64,000 nt of DNA. Source: Megamerina dolium (taxonomy: Eukaryota; Arthropoda; Insecta; Diptera; Megamerinidae). Location of the stretch: the NCBI GenBank assembly GCA_963854835.1, contig OY978527.1:16749584-16813583 (forward strand), given 5' to 3'. The position numbers were made by a program, and so were the translations under genes. This document shows positions 30,401-42,935 of the stretch, one piece after another. Below the pieces are notes generated by a model that was given only the letters and a program-made list of their open reading frames with translations, was not told the origin of the DNA and searched no databases. Position 1 is the stretch's first letter; each line of letters begins with the position of its first letter.

Positions 30401-32884
30401 ATGCACGCGTAGACGTAATCGTGCATTTGACAGCAGAGTAGAAAACACGCAATGTTATGGGATGAACTCGATAGGTACGCGCGTATAAGCATTTGAACGC
30501 ATAATAGCCGAAACCCATAGCAACGCAAAGTATAAAAAATGGCCAACTTTTATCTTTGGCGTACGTGAGGCAAACAGGGTTGCATTTTAACAATAATAAT
30601 TATTATAAAATGTAAAAAATATTAAATATTGCATTAAATGGATGTTCAAATAGTTATTGAATGTATAATAAAAGTGCTATACACAAGAGAAACAAGAAAC
30701 AAGTGATTTTGTATCCGCTGTGAAACGTATTGATTGAGCCAGCTTACACCGTTTTTTCCGTCGCTGTTAATTATATGCTTTAACGCAAAGGAACAAAGTA
30801 GTATTCTATGGGCTTCGGCTATAAGAGTTGAACTTTTTCTACTTTCATTTCGTAAAATGACAACTGCCATTGGCGTGAACAAATACTAATACGACAACGC
30901 TGTAAATAAAAATGATAGTAATGATAGGAAATCGAAATGATGAAATGATGATAGAAATGAAATGTGATAACGAAATAAAGAAACAATATTTATTTTATGT
31001 TATAAGATATTGCACTCTTTTTTCAAGGCTTCTTGTGAAAAAACAAAAAAAAAACATTAATGTGAGGAACAGTCTGCCCTACGCCAGAATTGTGAGGCTG
31101 AATAATGCAGCAAAGACTGTGGATTTCATGCGAGTTGCGATGCGAAATTGTTCAGGATCACACTGTCTTAATTTCTTGGATGTTATGGCAAAGGAACCAC
31201 TAAGTGCATGGCCCATATATATTTCCTGAACCCACATCCTTTTTGTTTTCAATCCATTTGTTTAATGCCAATCACCATCAATATAAACGTAAAATCTTCG
31301 TACATTCTTATTAACACGATTTTATTTTCAAGTGCGGTGCGTTGTTCTGGTCGAAGAAAACGTTGTTCCCCGTCTAATGCTGTCATTATTGTTTCGCCGT
31401 ATCTATCCAACAGTCATGCACAATATAAACAATCTAAAGAACATGTTGGCTGACAGACTCACCTTGGCCTGCTTCAGCTTCAAAATTGATGTGGTTTGGG
31501 GACCGAAAGCATATTCGGTAAGCCACACTGCTTCAAAAGGGAAGAAAATCGATTTCTCACCGTAATGTTTTGCTCCTAAAAGTACATGAACATGGTCGGA
31601 AAAATCTGTGAATTTAATATTATGATACCACATACCAGATTGTCCGATTTATTGAAGAAAGTGTGTAGAACTTTTCACCATAGACTCAGGCTCAGGCTAC
31701 GTATATATCATACAGCTATCGTATTATACTGTATACAGGGTCTCTAATGAATAGGATGAATATGATAATAATAATACTGATGATGATAATAATAATACTT
31801 GTAATGGTAACAACAATAGGCATACAATATTTTTCAAATATGAGAGAATGAAAGTGCGATATATGAAGAAGAAAAAGCAAAAAAGAAGAGGCAATTCTAG
31901 ACATCATAAATAAAATTTTTTCATATATATTTTACACACAAAAAATATATGTATGTATATATAAAAATACAAAAACACTTACTTTGATGAACGACAAGGT
32001 ATTTTTATTATTTTACTTATGAACGTCTATCCTTCCAGCATTAGCATTAAATGCATTTTTAACCCTCATCTATGGACGAGTATACTTGTATCATCTACAA
32101 TTTGTTCCTTTTCTGAATCCTTTGCCAATGTGTTTTTGTTGATTTTTATTTAGTATACTTATTTTCTATTACTTCCATACGATACGTATATTACATATGT
32201 ATGTATATAGGACTATATACGTACGTCCTAGTAAATGTACTGATGACTTGTTGTTCATTGTAATGGTGGTTGGTTGATTGTTTGGTTGCTTGATATATTT
32301 TACATGTGCATATGGGGACTTATAAGACGCACGTATGGTACATATATGTGATAAAATCTCCCTTTTTCTTTTAAATACTTTGGTACTTGGGTTCATGCAC
32401 AATGTACGAATGTAATTCTAATATTTTATGAACTTTATAATTTGTATGAATGAATTCCTTTTGCAGCACAAAACAAAAATCTTCCATTGTACACGACGTA
32501 TGCGGTGTGCGTGTGTGGAATGAGTGACTGAATCTGTAAAAAAAAAAACGAGTAAGTGAATAAACACTGAGTGGGTGAGTATGAGAATAAGAGATGGAGT
32601 GAGTGGAAATGGAATAATGATTTATGTTTTGTATTTTTGGCAAATGAAATCGTACCCATACGTGCTACTTAAACACTATAAATAAATGTAAAAAAAAAAA
32701 AAACAAGTCAATAAGTTCTTACAGCATGTGTGGTAATTGATTTTAATATGTCTGCTTATGTTTTATTGATATAGATTTTAGTATTGGCAACACTTTTTGA
32801 TTTGAGTGCAATTGGATTTGCATTTCACTATGAATGCATTTACAATGCCCAAATAATGGGTGCAAATTGTGTTAATTCCTGTGT
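30401..32884. other. Non-coding DNA; possible unrecognised coding relics
   Basis: Frames at 30646-30882 (minus), 30912-31229 (plus) and 31332-31565 (plus) are less repetitive than their surroundings. Each contains protein-like stretches such as DFMRVAMRNCSGSHCLNFLD, but I recognise no family. The rest is AT-rich with GAT/AAT repeats at about 31755-31800 and ATGT-type repeats. I see no supported gene. Confidence 0.35.
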
Positions 32885-33586
32885 AGGGAAGTAGCCTCTA
32901 TCCAGCTGGTTTTTGTCCTCGAGAACTACAAGACTGACATCACCGCTCTCCAGGAAATGCGATGGACGGGACAGGTCTGCTCCAAGAGAGCATCCTGAGA
33001 CATCAACTATAGTTGCCATGCGGAGAGGTACGAACTAGGATGTGGAGTTTTGGTCAGCAAGAGACTACGACACCTGGTCTCACAGTTCACGCCTGTGAAC
33101 GGACGGCTGACCACAATCCGCATCAGGGCCAAATTTTTTAACATCAACCTAATCTGTGCCCACGCTTCAATGGATGAGAAGGACGATGCGACCAAAGAGA
33201 GCTTCTTTCAGCGCCTCGAAGAAGCTTATGATCGCTGCCCCCGCCACGACATCAGAATCGTGCTTGGCGATTTCAATGCCAGAATGGGTAAGGAGGGTAC
33301 CTTCGGTCCTACTGTCGGAAAATTCAACCTCCACCAAAACACCTCCGATAACGGACTGAGGCCGATCGACTTCGCAGCAGCACGAAACATGATAGTTAGT
33401 AGTACCAGATTCCAGCATCTCGATATTCACAAAGCGACATGGTTGTCTTCAGATCAGCGAACGAAAAACCAAATTGATCACGTGGAGGTTGACGGAGGAC
33501 ATGCTTCCGTCGTGGGGGAAAAGGGAATCTGGTTACGGATATCCAGAGCGTGCTGTGTCTATGAAGGAAACACTTCTTCAAATTAC
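32885..33586 (+). pseudogene. RTE-like LINE, endonuclease domain
   Basis: The reading begins near 32890 with QLVFVLENYKTDITALQEMR and has an early stop in CSKRAS (TGA at about 32996-32998). It then stays open from 33050 as an apurinic-type endonuclease (exonuclease/endonuclease/phosphatase fold). The motifs seen are NINLICAHASMDEKDD, IRIVLGDFNARMGKEGTF, DNGLRPIDFAAARNMIVSST and NQIDHVEVDGGHASVV, which include the Asp-x-Asn and the IDH active-site motifs. It would nick target DNA to prime reverse transcription in an intact element. The N-terminus is truncated. The domain is joined by deletion to the RT linker, at about 33500-33530. Confidence 0.88.
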
Positions 33587-35035
33587 TGAATGGCGATGCA
33601 ACGAACAATTCCGCCAGTGGAGGAGATTGCCCAAACACCGCAATTACGGATGAAGGTATTGGTTAAAACAGCCATAATGAAGCTGAGGAACAACAAAGCA
33701 GCAGGTGCAGATGGCCTGCCAACCAAGTTGTTTAAGACCGAAGGCGAAGAGCTGCTCACCTGCATGCACCAGCTCATAAGCAGAATATAGTCGGACGAAA
33801 ACATACCCGATGATTGGAGTCTAGTGTTTTCTGCCCCATACATAAGAAAGAAGCTCACAATTTGCGCCAACTACAGTGACATAAGTAAGTATTGTATGAA
33901 AGATTGAAGCCTATGCTCCACAACCTGATCAGACCTTATCAGTGTGGCTTCACACCTGGTAAATCCATCATCGACCAGATTTTCACACTGCGCCAAATCC
34001 TGGCGAAGACCCAAGAAAAACAGATCGACACACACCACCTATTTGTTGATTATAAAGCCGCTTTCGACAGTCCGGTAAGGGATTACCTCTACGCAACTAT
34101 GTCTGAATTTGGTATAGCTGCAAAACTCATTCGACTTTGCAGAATGACACTGCTTAACTCTTTTTGTGCAGTGAAAATTGGGAAGGACCTCGCCCCTCCG
34201 TTTAATACCGAAATAAGTTTCAGACAAGGTGATTCGTTATCGTCTGACTTCTTTAACCTTATTATGGAGAAAATTATACGAGCTGCAGATTTACGACATA
34301 ACGGCACTATCTTCAACAAAAGTATAATGTGCTGGCATATGCTGACTGTGTTCATATAATCGGTATGAACTTGCGAGCAGTCAGTGCACCATTCTCTGAA
34401 TAAGAAGGAGAGTCACGTCGAATGGGTCTTACGGTGAATGATGTCAATACGAAGTACCTAGTGTCTACAAACAAAAAGTCCCGGCGTCTTGGACAGCACG
34501 TCACTGTTGACAATTACAGTATCAACAACTGTAATGACGTCAGCCTGGAGATCATGCGTAGGATAACTCTTGCTAACAGGTGTTACTTGGGGCTAAGTAA
34601 GCATGACTAAGTATGACTAGTTGAGCCCTCTCTAGAAGATCGAAAATCACGCTCTACAAGTCCCTCAGTATTGCTGTCCTAACATATGGCGCAGAAGCCT
34701 GAACAATTTCCACCACGGATGAAAGGATGCTTCAAGTTTTCGAAAGAAAAGTTCATCGCAGGATCTTCGGACCTATTTGCGTTGATGGCGAGTACCGAAT
34801 GAGTTACAACGATGAGCTGTATGAGCTGTAAGATGGTATTGACATAGTCAGGCGAATCAAAATCCAGCGGCTGCGCTGGCTGGGTCATGTCGAGCGAATG
34901 GAAGAAGACCATCCACCAGAGGGTATTTTATTCGGCACCATCTGGATGACGCAGAAGAAGAGGAATACCAAACCTCCGTTGGAAGGACCAAGTGTTGGGT
35001 AACCTGACGGCGCTTGGAATATCCAATTTAAGGCA
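33587..35035 (+). pseudogene. RTE-like LINE, reverse transcriptase, several frameshifts
   Basis: This continues the preceding endonuclease. The RT segments, in order, are ALRNNKAAGADGLP-like (33690), the MHQLISRI stop (33788), LKPMLHNLIRPYQCGFTPGK (33900), HHLFVDYKAAFDSPVRDYLY, ISFRQGDSLSSDFFNLIMEK and a broken region where YADDI should be (about 34335). Then follow STNKKSRRLGQHVTVDNYS, MRRITLANRCYLGLSKHD, 'RIFGPICVDGEYRM' and 'LRWLGHVERMEEDHPPE' near 34890. At least five stops or frameshifts are present. The 3' UTR and the TAAG tail seen in other copies are missing; the sequence changes at about 35035 where a Jockey-like fragment begins. Confidence 0.85.
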
Positions 35036-35044
35036 TATATAAGG

Positions 35045-35760
35045 TCGCCACAAGAATTCTTTTTTCTTTTTTTCGTTACAGCTTTTATTGAATCTTTCTT
35101 TAAGGAAACTAACAAGGTCGTTTGTATGATTTTCTAGCTTCAGTAAATAGTTTCTGCTAATTCTAATTATTTCTTCCTTGCCTGAAGGTATATTTAAATC
35201 TCTGTGGATATTCGAATTTCTGACATACCATGGAGCTTTTGTGATCATTTTAAGTATTTTTGATTGCTCTCTTAATAGCTTATTGACATTAGACGGTGAT
35301 GCATTACCACACATTTGTATGCCATGGGTCCAAATTGGATTCATTCATTCATTTGTATAATAAAACTTGATTGTCCAAGTTTAATTTGGAGTTTGGATTC
35401 ATCAATCAATGCAGCGTGCTCAATTTTAATTTTATTTGAACTTTTTTGCATTCGATGTGCTGACTCCATGTGCTGAGTCTATTGCCTAAGTCAGGCTAAT
35501 TCACGTGAGAGTATTGCGGAATTGTTTGCCCTTTAATTTTTACTGGCGGACAAGTACCCTTCTTAAGTGTAAATGTAGCATGAACGCATTTCGTTTCGTT
35601 GACCTTAATCTTCCAGTTAGAAAGCCAATTCGTAAGAATATCAAGATTATTTTGAGGGTTTGACGCAGCTGATATCAGATTCGAATGCATGCTTAATACA
35701 GCGGTATCATCTGCAAATGTTGAGACCATAGTGTTGCGAAGTAGTGGCATATCTGGCCCA
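35045..35760 (-). mobile_element. Jockey-like LINE fragment, antisense
   Basis: The minus strand reads, from 35750: STFADDTAVLSMHSNLISAA (the F-A-D-D palm motif), DILTNWLSNWKIKVNETKCV, HATFTLKKGTCPPVKIKGQT; then from 35344: MNPIWTHGIQMCGNASPSNV, LLREQSKILKMITKAPWYV and RDLNIPSGKEEIIRIS. These are the palm and C-terminal parts of a Jockey-clade RT. A frameshift separates the two blocks (35345-35495). The 3' boundary on the left abuts the RTE-like copy at about 35040, and no target duplication could be read. Confidence 0.83.
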
Positions 35761-36253
35761 ATACGCTACCGTAAATCTCCTATGAAAGAGATAGTTCTGC
35801 AGCACAACATAGATGAATGTTGGAAAAATCTTCTCCCCATCTAAAATGTGGCAAAAATTATTATCACTGCCAACATTTTATGGCCAGATGGTTTTTCGGC
35901 AAACATACAAGACAAACGTCGGCTATTTGACTTCGGTTTTTGTCTGACTTGGTGCTAGGCTAAGGATTTAGAAGCAACGGTGACGAATCTACCCTTTTAG
36001 ATTTTTCTCGAAAATGGCAATATTTTCTTGCAAGCGTATGCGTGAGTCTATGCCTGTTCTGACAAAATTTCTTGAATTGAAGTTAAATATGCTTCGGCGT
36101 TCAATAAGAAATCCACCAGATTTGGCACTAGCAACTTCTTCCTTTTTTCAACCCAAAACTAAAGGCTTACCCGAGTTAGAGTCAAGGAAGTCACCACTAG
36201 AAAAGATGCTTATTAAGTTCTCTTTCCCGAACAATACTTTTTGGATAGCTTGA
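35761..36253. other. Non-coding DNA with a possible mariner fossil
   Basis: The frame at 36014-36253 (plus) contains NPPDLALATSSFFQPKTKGL, which resembles the 'sPDLApsDffLFPklKg' region of mariner transposases with the catalytic Asp lost. No other mariner motif or TIR supports it, so this is a weak call. Confidence 0.35.
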
Positions 36254-38122
36254 AAAGCGAACGACCATTCCAAACCTGATGCAACCTAATCTAACCTGAA
36301 TCTTAAGGTATGCAGTCGTTTTGCTCAGTAATATTCATTCCCTTTGTCAACATTACTTATATGCACTTACGTATGAAATAATTTCTAAAATAACCTCAAT
36401 AGACCATCTAACCGTCACAATACAATCCAACTATTGCCACTTGTACTCATAAGTGTGAACAACAGTTGCAAAACACTAAGTCAGAAAAAAAAACTACAGC
36501 AAAAAAAATCTCTTTTTTTTTCGCTCTCACTTATTTTGGTTAATTGTGTCACTTTCACTAGTATCTATTTAGTTGAAATGAATATATTGTAGTATATCCA
36601 AAGTACATATTCATACGTATATGTATGACTACATATGTTTTTTATTTATTTTTTACATATGTTGTAAAAAAACAAAAAAAAAGTGCTAAAAAGTAATAAA
36701 TAAATTTTCTTTATTGGCATCGCTAAATTATTTATAAAAAACCAATTGCTTACGTAGTCGTAATTTAAATTAATCCAAGCTAGCCAATAAGCCTGTAAGC
36801 CGAAGTCTTTTAGAGTTGCACTGAACATCAGCATATTATTGGTTTCAAGAACGACCAGTTTTCATCTTTCATTTTTAAAACTATATAAAAGACCTTACAA
36901 ATTGAATTTAAAATTCTAAACACGCTCACGAACTCTTCTGTGAATAATTTTTGCTAAAGTACGGCTAGCCAGTTGTTCGCTTAGTTTTTGACGTGCAACT
37001 CTGTATCCAGGTTGGATCAAAGAGTACAATTCGTCGCCAAAAGTCATGCAAATTGTATTTAAAAAGGCCTGAATATTGCTTTGCTATTGTCTGCCGTATT
37101 GGATTGTTATCTATAATGAGTGACAGTTGTTCATACCCATCGGGTCGGCACCTAAAGTTGCTCGGTGGCCTAAAATGACTGAAAATTCGTTCTCTCAAAT
37201 GACTAAATCAAATGAAAAGTTGTAAATTTACGATATAACAACAGAGAAATATTTTACGTACTAATTTCTCGAAGCGAAATTTCACAGAACTTACTCCGCC
37301 GCCAAAATATTTATTTTTCTGAACAAAACTTTACCCAATTTCAAATACAATATATAAAAATATTATAAAATGCCTTACATTCATACATATGTACAATGCT
37401 TAGTCACGAATCGTTTATTTTATTTCCCTATTTCAGCTATGCTTATTTATGCCTTTCTTGTTGTCATCTGTCAAAATGTGGACACAAAAATGTCATTGAC
37501 AAATTGTCTGTGTACGTATCGTAAAGTGTAATGTTTGTTGTTCATACACTACGACAGTCGTAGTTGGAAAATTTCGAGCTTATTATTATTCATGTTGTAT
37601 CATTTTGTTACTTTGACCAGCAGAAAAATGTTTTTTTTTGTGTTTTCTTTTTTTGGGAAAATTACTTTGCAACCGGGGTGATGACCGAGAACGCGGAAAG
37701 AGCGCGCGTTTTGTTTGCAGCTCGCTGCTTTTTCTATTATCTGTTGAGTAAGTATTTCCAAAAGCAAAAAACAACTACAACTTTAATGGAAGAAGCCATA
37801 CAGAGTGAAGAGCAATAGTTGATAGCAAAGAAAGCCATTCGATTTGATGAAGAGAAGGAGCCAAAGAAAAAAGCAGAAGGGCAAGATATTTTTATACAAG
37901 CATACAAAAATCTTTAAACAGTCCTAAAAATTTCCATAAACACATGAATTGAAAACAGTGAACAAAAAAAAAAAAAAAACACACACAAAAGGCGAAGAAA
38001 ATTTGAAGCAAACATACAAAATAATTACCGCAACCAGTCAGCCAGTTAGGCAGCTAAAGAGTCTTAGCAAAACAGTTGTTCATCGTATCTTCTTCTATGT
38101 CTTTGCCTCTTATTTACACTTT

Positions 38123-38164
<42 letters not shown>

Positions 38165-39185
38165 AACTCTCATATATGTATATAAATTGTTGTTTACTCA
38201 AATTAAATCGGTTCACATTTCATTTTGTCGGAATGTTTTGTTTTTATGAGCTAAACTGAATCGTGTTTACTTTTATCATCGTACGAGGCATGAGAAGTAG
38301 TCATCGTCGTCAGTCATCATAAAAAAGTGTTGTAATAATGTAACGTATCGTTTAAATGACATAATGTTTATTGAATGTCTTTTGTTTTATGTTGCGGTTG
38401 CAAGGGGTTCGTACGATGCTTCTTTTCACTTTTTATCGATTTTGGAAATGTGTTCTACATACATACATATGTACATATATTCTGACTGTATGTATTTTGT
38501 ATATGGAAATTAGCTGAGTGGGTAGCGGTAATATACATATATGGTCACAGACATGAAGAGAGAAATAATTTAGCATTAAGATTAGTTAAGAAGGTTCTAA
38601 TCAGGCATAATCAGCTCAATAAATGTGTTAGATATGTGAAACTATAAAAGAGGTCAAATCAAATATAAATATTTTCTACTTGGATGACATTTCTTATTGA
38701 AAACTTTTAAGAGGTTCTCTGTGGATTTTATAAGTAAGTGGGTACGATTATAATAGACAGATTTTTAGAGGTTCATGTATAGCACTTCTAATGCTGGAAG
38801 GCCAACGAAAAAGTACAACGGCTCACTGCTGAAGACCGACTGACAAATAGTCTGTGGGATTATTTGCCGGTACTGGCGGTAGCTAAGGGCAGGGTAAATG
38901 ACGTAGCATGGAGGTCAAAATTCAAAAAGATCATAGGGAAAATCCAAAAAATAATCTCACAGCTGCCCAGATGTCGCTCATAGATGTGTAAAATGTCGGA
39001 CCGATTATCATTTACTTGTTCCCATTTAAGTTTTTATAAAATATGCTCCCAGCATTCACAGTGTCAACCTAGGGGACATAATGTCTCACCGGTTCCATGC
39101 AGATTTCGACACTAAATATTCCTCCAGCAGCATTTACTCGATATCTCCAACTATTACGGGAGCACTAAAGCAAACTGAACTGAAC
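36254..39185. other. Non-coding DNA, long CT repeat
   Basis: The strongest tract is an uninterrupted CT run at about 38125-38161. A GC-richer patch at 37670-37730 followed by TTGAGTAAGTATTT at about 37744 looks like a possible splice donor, but nothing else supports an exon. Region 38760-39180 is unique-looking and unrecognised. No gene is supported. Confidence 0.4.
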
Positions 39186-39485
39186 TGTATGCTGATATTG
39201 ACATAGTAAAGCGCATTAAAATCCAGCGGCTGTGCTGGCTAGGTCGTGTCGAGCGATTGGAACAACACGCTCCAGCTAAGAAGGTGTTATATTCGGAACC
39301 AGCAGGAGGACGACGCAGAAGATGAAGACCTAACCTCCGGTGGAAAGACCAAGTACTGGAGAACCTGACTGCGCTTGGAATTTCTAACTGGCGCCAGCTT
39401 GCGAAGAACAGAGATGGCTGCGAAGCATGTTATTTTCGGCCTAAATCGATACTCGGTTGTTATGACCACATAAGTAAGTAAGTAA
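39186..39485 (+). mobile_element. RTE-like LINE 3' end with TAAG tail
   Basis: The sense strand encodes the end of the RT protein: ADIDIVKRIKIQRLCWLGRV, EQHAPAKKVLYSEPAGGRRR and a 'NLRWKDQVLENLTALGISNW' segment. It ends in the 3' UTR TATTTTCGGCCTAAATCGAT, then CTCGGTTGTTATGACCACAT and four TAAG units (to about 39485). It is strongly 5'-truncated. Candidate target duplications were not obvious. Confidence 0.86.
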
Positions 39486-41010
39486 GCGTGTTAAATTTAG
39501 ATAAACTCTGGTAGGTACTCATAAGAAGAAAAGAATTGAAGCAAGAGCTAGGTTAGTTTAGGGTAAGGCGGTTGTCACGTTGGCCAAGCAAGGACCATTC
39601 ATATAATGCGGATTCTTGTCCCTTAGCCGTTTAGCCAAATGTATGCTCCTTCTTTTTTGATGAGGTTGCTTGTGGCAACATCTGAGCTGCAGAAATAAGT
39701 GGGTTGAGCTGCGGACTCAACACATAAACACATTCACTTAACAGACCTCATCACGAAAGAAAATTAACATCCGAGTGACCGAGTTGTTACATTAAATACA
39801 AGACCGATTTACGACCAAAACAAGCTCCAAATAAAGGGTATACTTCAATTAACCTAATCCAAAAAGATTCAAACATTCGATGAGGTGGAATGGGATGATG
39901 TCATCGAATAAAGCTCGTGGGCTGTGATGTCAACAGCCTGCTATATATCCAGGACAAACAGGTAGGAAGGCAAAATAATTTTCCTAGCTCATCCCAAAAT
40001 TGGGCTGGTGAAACTGTGTGGAACTAAAGCAGACAACCAGGGAGATAAGAAATATAAACAAATTAGAGTTTCTAGGTGCCAAATTGTAAGTACTTGCAAA
40101 CACGCTGCTTCATGGTTTGCATTGAAAATTACACAAAGCATCCATCTAAAAGAGAATGGCATCTTAACGAATGAGATTAAGGAAGAGTTAAGGAACAGTT
40201 TCCACAAAGAACATAGACTCCCAACGTTTCTTTTGAAATCGAATAACTTTCTTTTAACTCTAGTAAATATACGTATTAGGTAATAAATCTAAATTCAGAT
40301 AAAATGTTGATCCCATTAGAATGTACAATATGTACATAACTATTACCTACTTCCTTTCGACTTCCTAATGTGATAGGAAGAAAGAAGATGATGATGGATG
40401 TTGATGCTGTTTGTTTTGGCTATTCGAATACGAGCAAATTAAACACAACGACAAGGTTCCTTCGATTTTTCTTCTCGTTATTTTTACGCTAAGACCAAAA
40501 TTGTCGATTTATAGCATAATAAAATATCCACATTGGATATCTTTTGCTCTCATTGACCCTCTCTCCGTCCAGTGCAACCCAAATTTGAACAATTTGTACT
40601 TAAGTTCTAAGTATTCATGAACATACCTACTATATATACTTACATCGCCTCTACATTGAAGATGTTTATCATGTCAGTCAGCTCAACAATGAATGGTAAA
40701 GAAATATATGCTATGTAAAAAATATTTCTCTGCTCGAATTTGTGAATAAAAGAAAATAAAAATAAATACATACATAAAAAAAATTCACAAACAAAATCAA
40801 ATTCATGTAATCGTATTTCCTGTTGCATCAGAGACAATAAAATTTACATTCATGACCCATTTAGAGTTGCACGATATCTAAGCGTATGCTATAAGCTATA
40901 AGAGCTATGCGTTTTAATGAAAATCACAGAGAAGCCAATTAAATGTTTGTATTAACCTTGAAAACAAATTTGAAAAGCTTAACTTCGATAATATCAACAT
41001 TTAAATCCCC
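39486..41010. other. Non-coding DNA, nothing assigned
   Basis: Frames at 40008-40283 (plus) and 39989-40207 (minus) have no recognisable domain. The stretch at 39545-39780 is GC-richer than its surroundings and could be an old element end. No gene is supported. Confidence 0.35.
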
Positions 41011-41112
41011 TATAATAAATAGACAGACATACTTTCGGAAAATCATACTTTTTTTTGGAGGTAGGCATAATTGCTCACTGATAAAAATAATCATATATAC
41101 CGAATTTCAACC
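41011..41112 (-). repeat. Dispersed ~160 bp repeat family, partial unit
   Basis: The segment AATCATACTTTTTTTTGGAG, GTAGGCATAATTGCTCACTG, then AAAATAATCATATATACCGA matches the antisense unit at 14.6 kb. The RTE-like LINE 3' end begins at 41113, so the LINE apparently inserted into this repeat. Confidence 0.5.
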
Positions 41113-42935
41113 CACTTACTTACTTGTGTGGCCATAACAACCGAATCTCGATTTAGGCCGAAAATAACATGCTCCGCCAGCCATCTCTGTTCTTTGCTAG
41201 CTGGCGCCAGTTAGAAATTCCAAGCACCGTCAGGTTCTCCAGTACTTGGTCTTGCCACCGGAGGTTAGATCTTGCTCTTTTGCGTCGTCCTCCAGCGGGT
41301 TCTGAATATAACACCTTCTTAGCTGGAGTGTGTCACTGGATTTTGATGCGCTTTACTATGTCAATATCGGCATACAGCTCGTACAGCTCATGGTTGTACC
41401 TTATTCGGTACTCGCCACCAACGCAAATAGGTCCAAAGATCCTGCGTAGGACTTTTCTCTCGAAAACTCCAAGAATTCGCTTATCTGAGGTGGAAATTGT
41501 TCAAGCTTCAGCGCCATATGTTAGGACAGGCATGATGAAAGACTTGTAGAGTGTAGTTTTCGTTCTTCGAGAGAGGGCTCGACTTCTCAATGGCTTACTC
41601 AGTCAAAAGTAACACCTGTTAGCAAGAGTTATCCTACGCATGATCTTCAGGCTGACGTCATTACAGTTGGTAATGCTGGTTCCAAGATAAACAAAGTCCC
41701 TTACTACTTCAAAAGTGTAGTTGTCAACAGTGACTTGCTGTCCAAGATGCCGGGACGCTTTGTTTGTTGACACTAGATACTTCATCTTGCCTTCGTTCAC
41801 CGTAAGACCCATCCGACGCGACTCTCTTTCCAACTCTGAAAATGCTGCACTGACTGCTCGCGTGTTCATGCCGATTATGTCAATATCATCGGCATACGCC
41901 AGCAGCATGACACTTTTGTTGAAGATAGTGTCATTATGTCGTAGATCAGCAGCTCGTATTATTTTCTCCATAATAAGATTGAAGAAGTCGCACGATAACG
42001 AATCACCTTGTCTGAAACCCCGTTCGGTACTAAACGGTGCGGAGAGGTCCTTCCCAATTTTCACTGCACAACGGTAGTTATGATGTGTCATTCTACAATA
42101 TCGAATGAGCTTTGCAGGAATACCGAACTCAGACATTGTTGCGTAGAGATAATCCCTTAGCGGACTGTCGAATGCGGCTTTATAATCAACAAATAGGTGG
42201 TGTGTGTCGATCTGTTTTTCTTGGGTCTTCTCCAAGATCTGGCGCAGTGTGAAAATCTGGTCCATGGTGGATTTACCAGGTCTGAAGCTACACTGATAAG
42301 GTCCAATCAGGTTGTGGAGCATGGGCTTCAATCTTTCACACAATACGCTCGATAGGACCTTGTATGTGATACTCAGGAGACTTATTCCACGGTAGTTGGA
42401 GCAAATTGTGGGGTCTCCTTATTTATGTACAGGACAGAGAACACTGAGCCTCCAATCATCAGGCATGCTTTCATCCGACCATATTATGCTTATGAGCTGG
42501 TGCATGCGGGTGAGCAGCTCATCGCCGCCGGTCTTAAACAACTCGGCAGGCAGGCCATCAGTACCTGCAGCTTTGTTGTTCTTCAGCCTTAAAATGGCCG
42601 TTTCAACCTCGTCATAGTCGGGTGGTGGAACATCAACACCATCATCTGTAATTGGTGTTATCGGGCAATCCTCTCTACTGGCGGAATTATTCGTAGCATC
42701 GCCATTCACTAACGTGGAGAAGTGTTCCCTCCATAGGCCCAGTACACTCTGGACATCTGTAACCAGATTCCCATTTCCATCACGACAAGAAGAGGCTCCG
42801 GGATTTAAACCGCCACTTAGGCGCTTGACCCTTTCGAAGAATTTTCGAGTCTCATTCTTGTCGGTACACATCTCTATCTCCTCACACTCGCGTCTTTGTT
42901 GTTCTCTTTTCTTGCGCCCGAAAAGCCGTAAGATT
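41113..42935 (-). mobile_element. Longest-reading RTE-like LINE copy (RT region)
   Basis: Antisense copy of about 1.8 kb. The 3' end is on the left: the complement reads GGCCACACAAGTAAGTAAGT, the family's TAAG tail. It extends upstream through the whole RT domain into the EN-RT linker (RKKREQQRREC at about 42890). The endonuclease domain is missing, so it is 5'-truncated. The right boundary is approximate. It lies on the opposite strand to the copy ending at 39485, so the two have facing 3' ends about 1.6 kb apart. Confidence 0.88.
41603..42871 (-). pseudogene. RTE-like reverse transcriptase, one stop in the core
   Basis: Two open segments (42871-42419 and 42343-41603) lie in the same frame, separated by a single TAA after the CPVHK motif; the codons between them read through cleanly otherwise. 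Motifs in order: NNKAAGTDGLPAELFKTGGD, MHQLISIIWSDESMPDDWRL, SNYRGISLLSITYKVLSSVL, HHLFVDYKAAFDSPLRDYLY (first catalytic Asp region), FRQGDSLSCDFFNLIMEKII, LLAYADDIDIIGMNTRAV (YADD) and YLGTSITNCNDVSLKIMRRI. After 41603 a stop (YF*LSK) and further lesions follow, but the C-terminal blocks remain readable to about 41230. It is the least damaged RT in the window, and still inactive. Confidence 0.88.
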
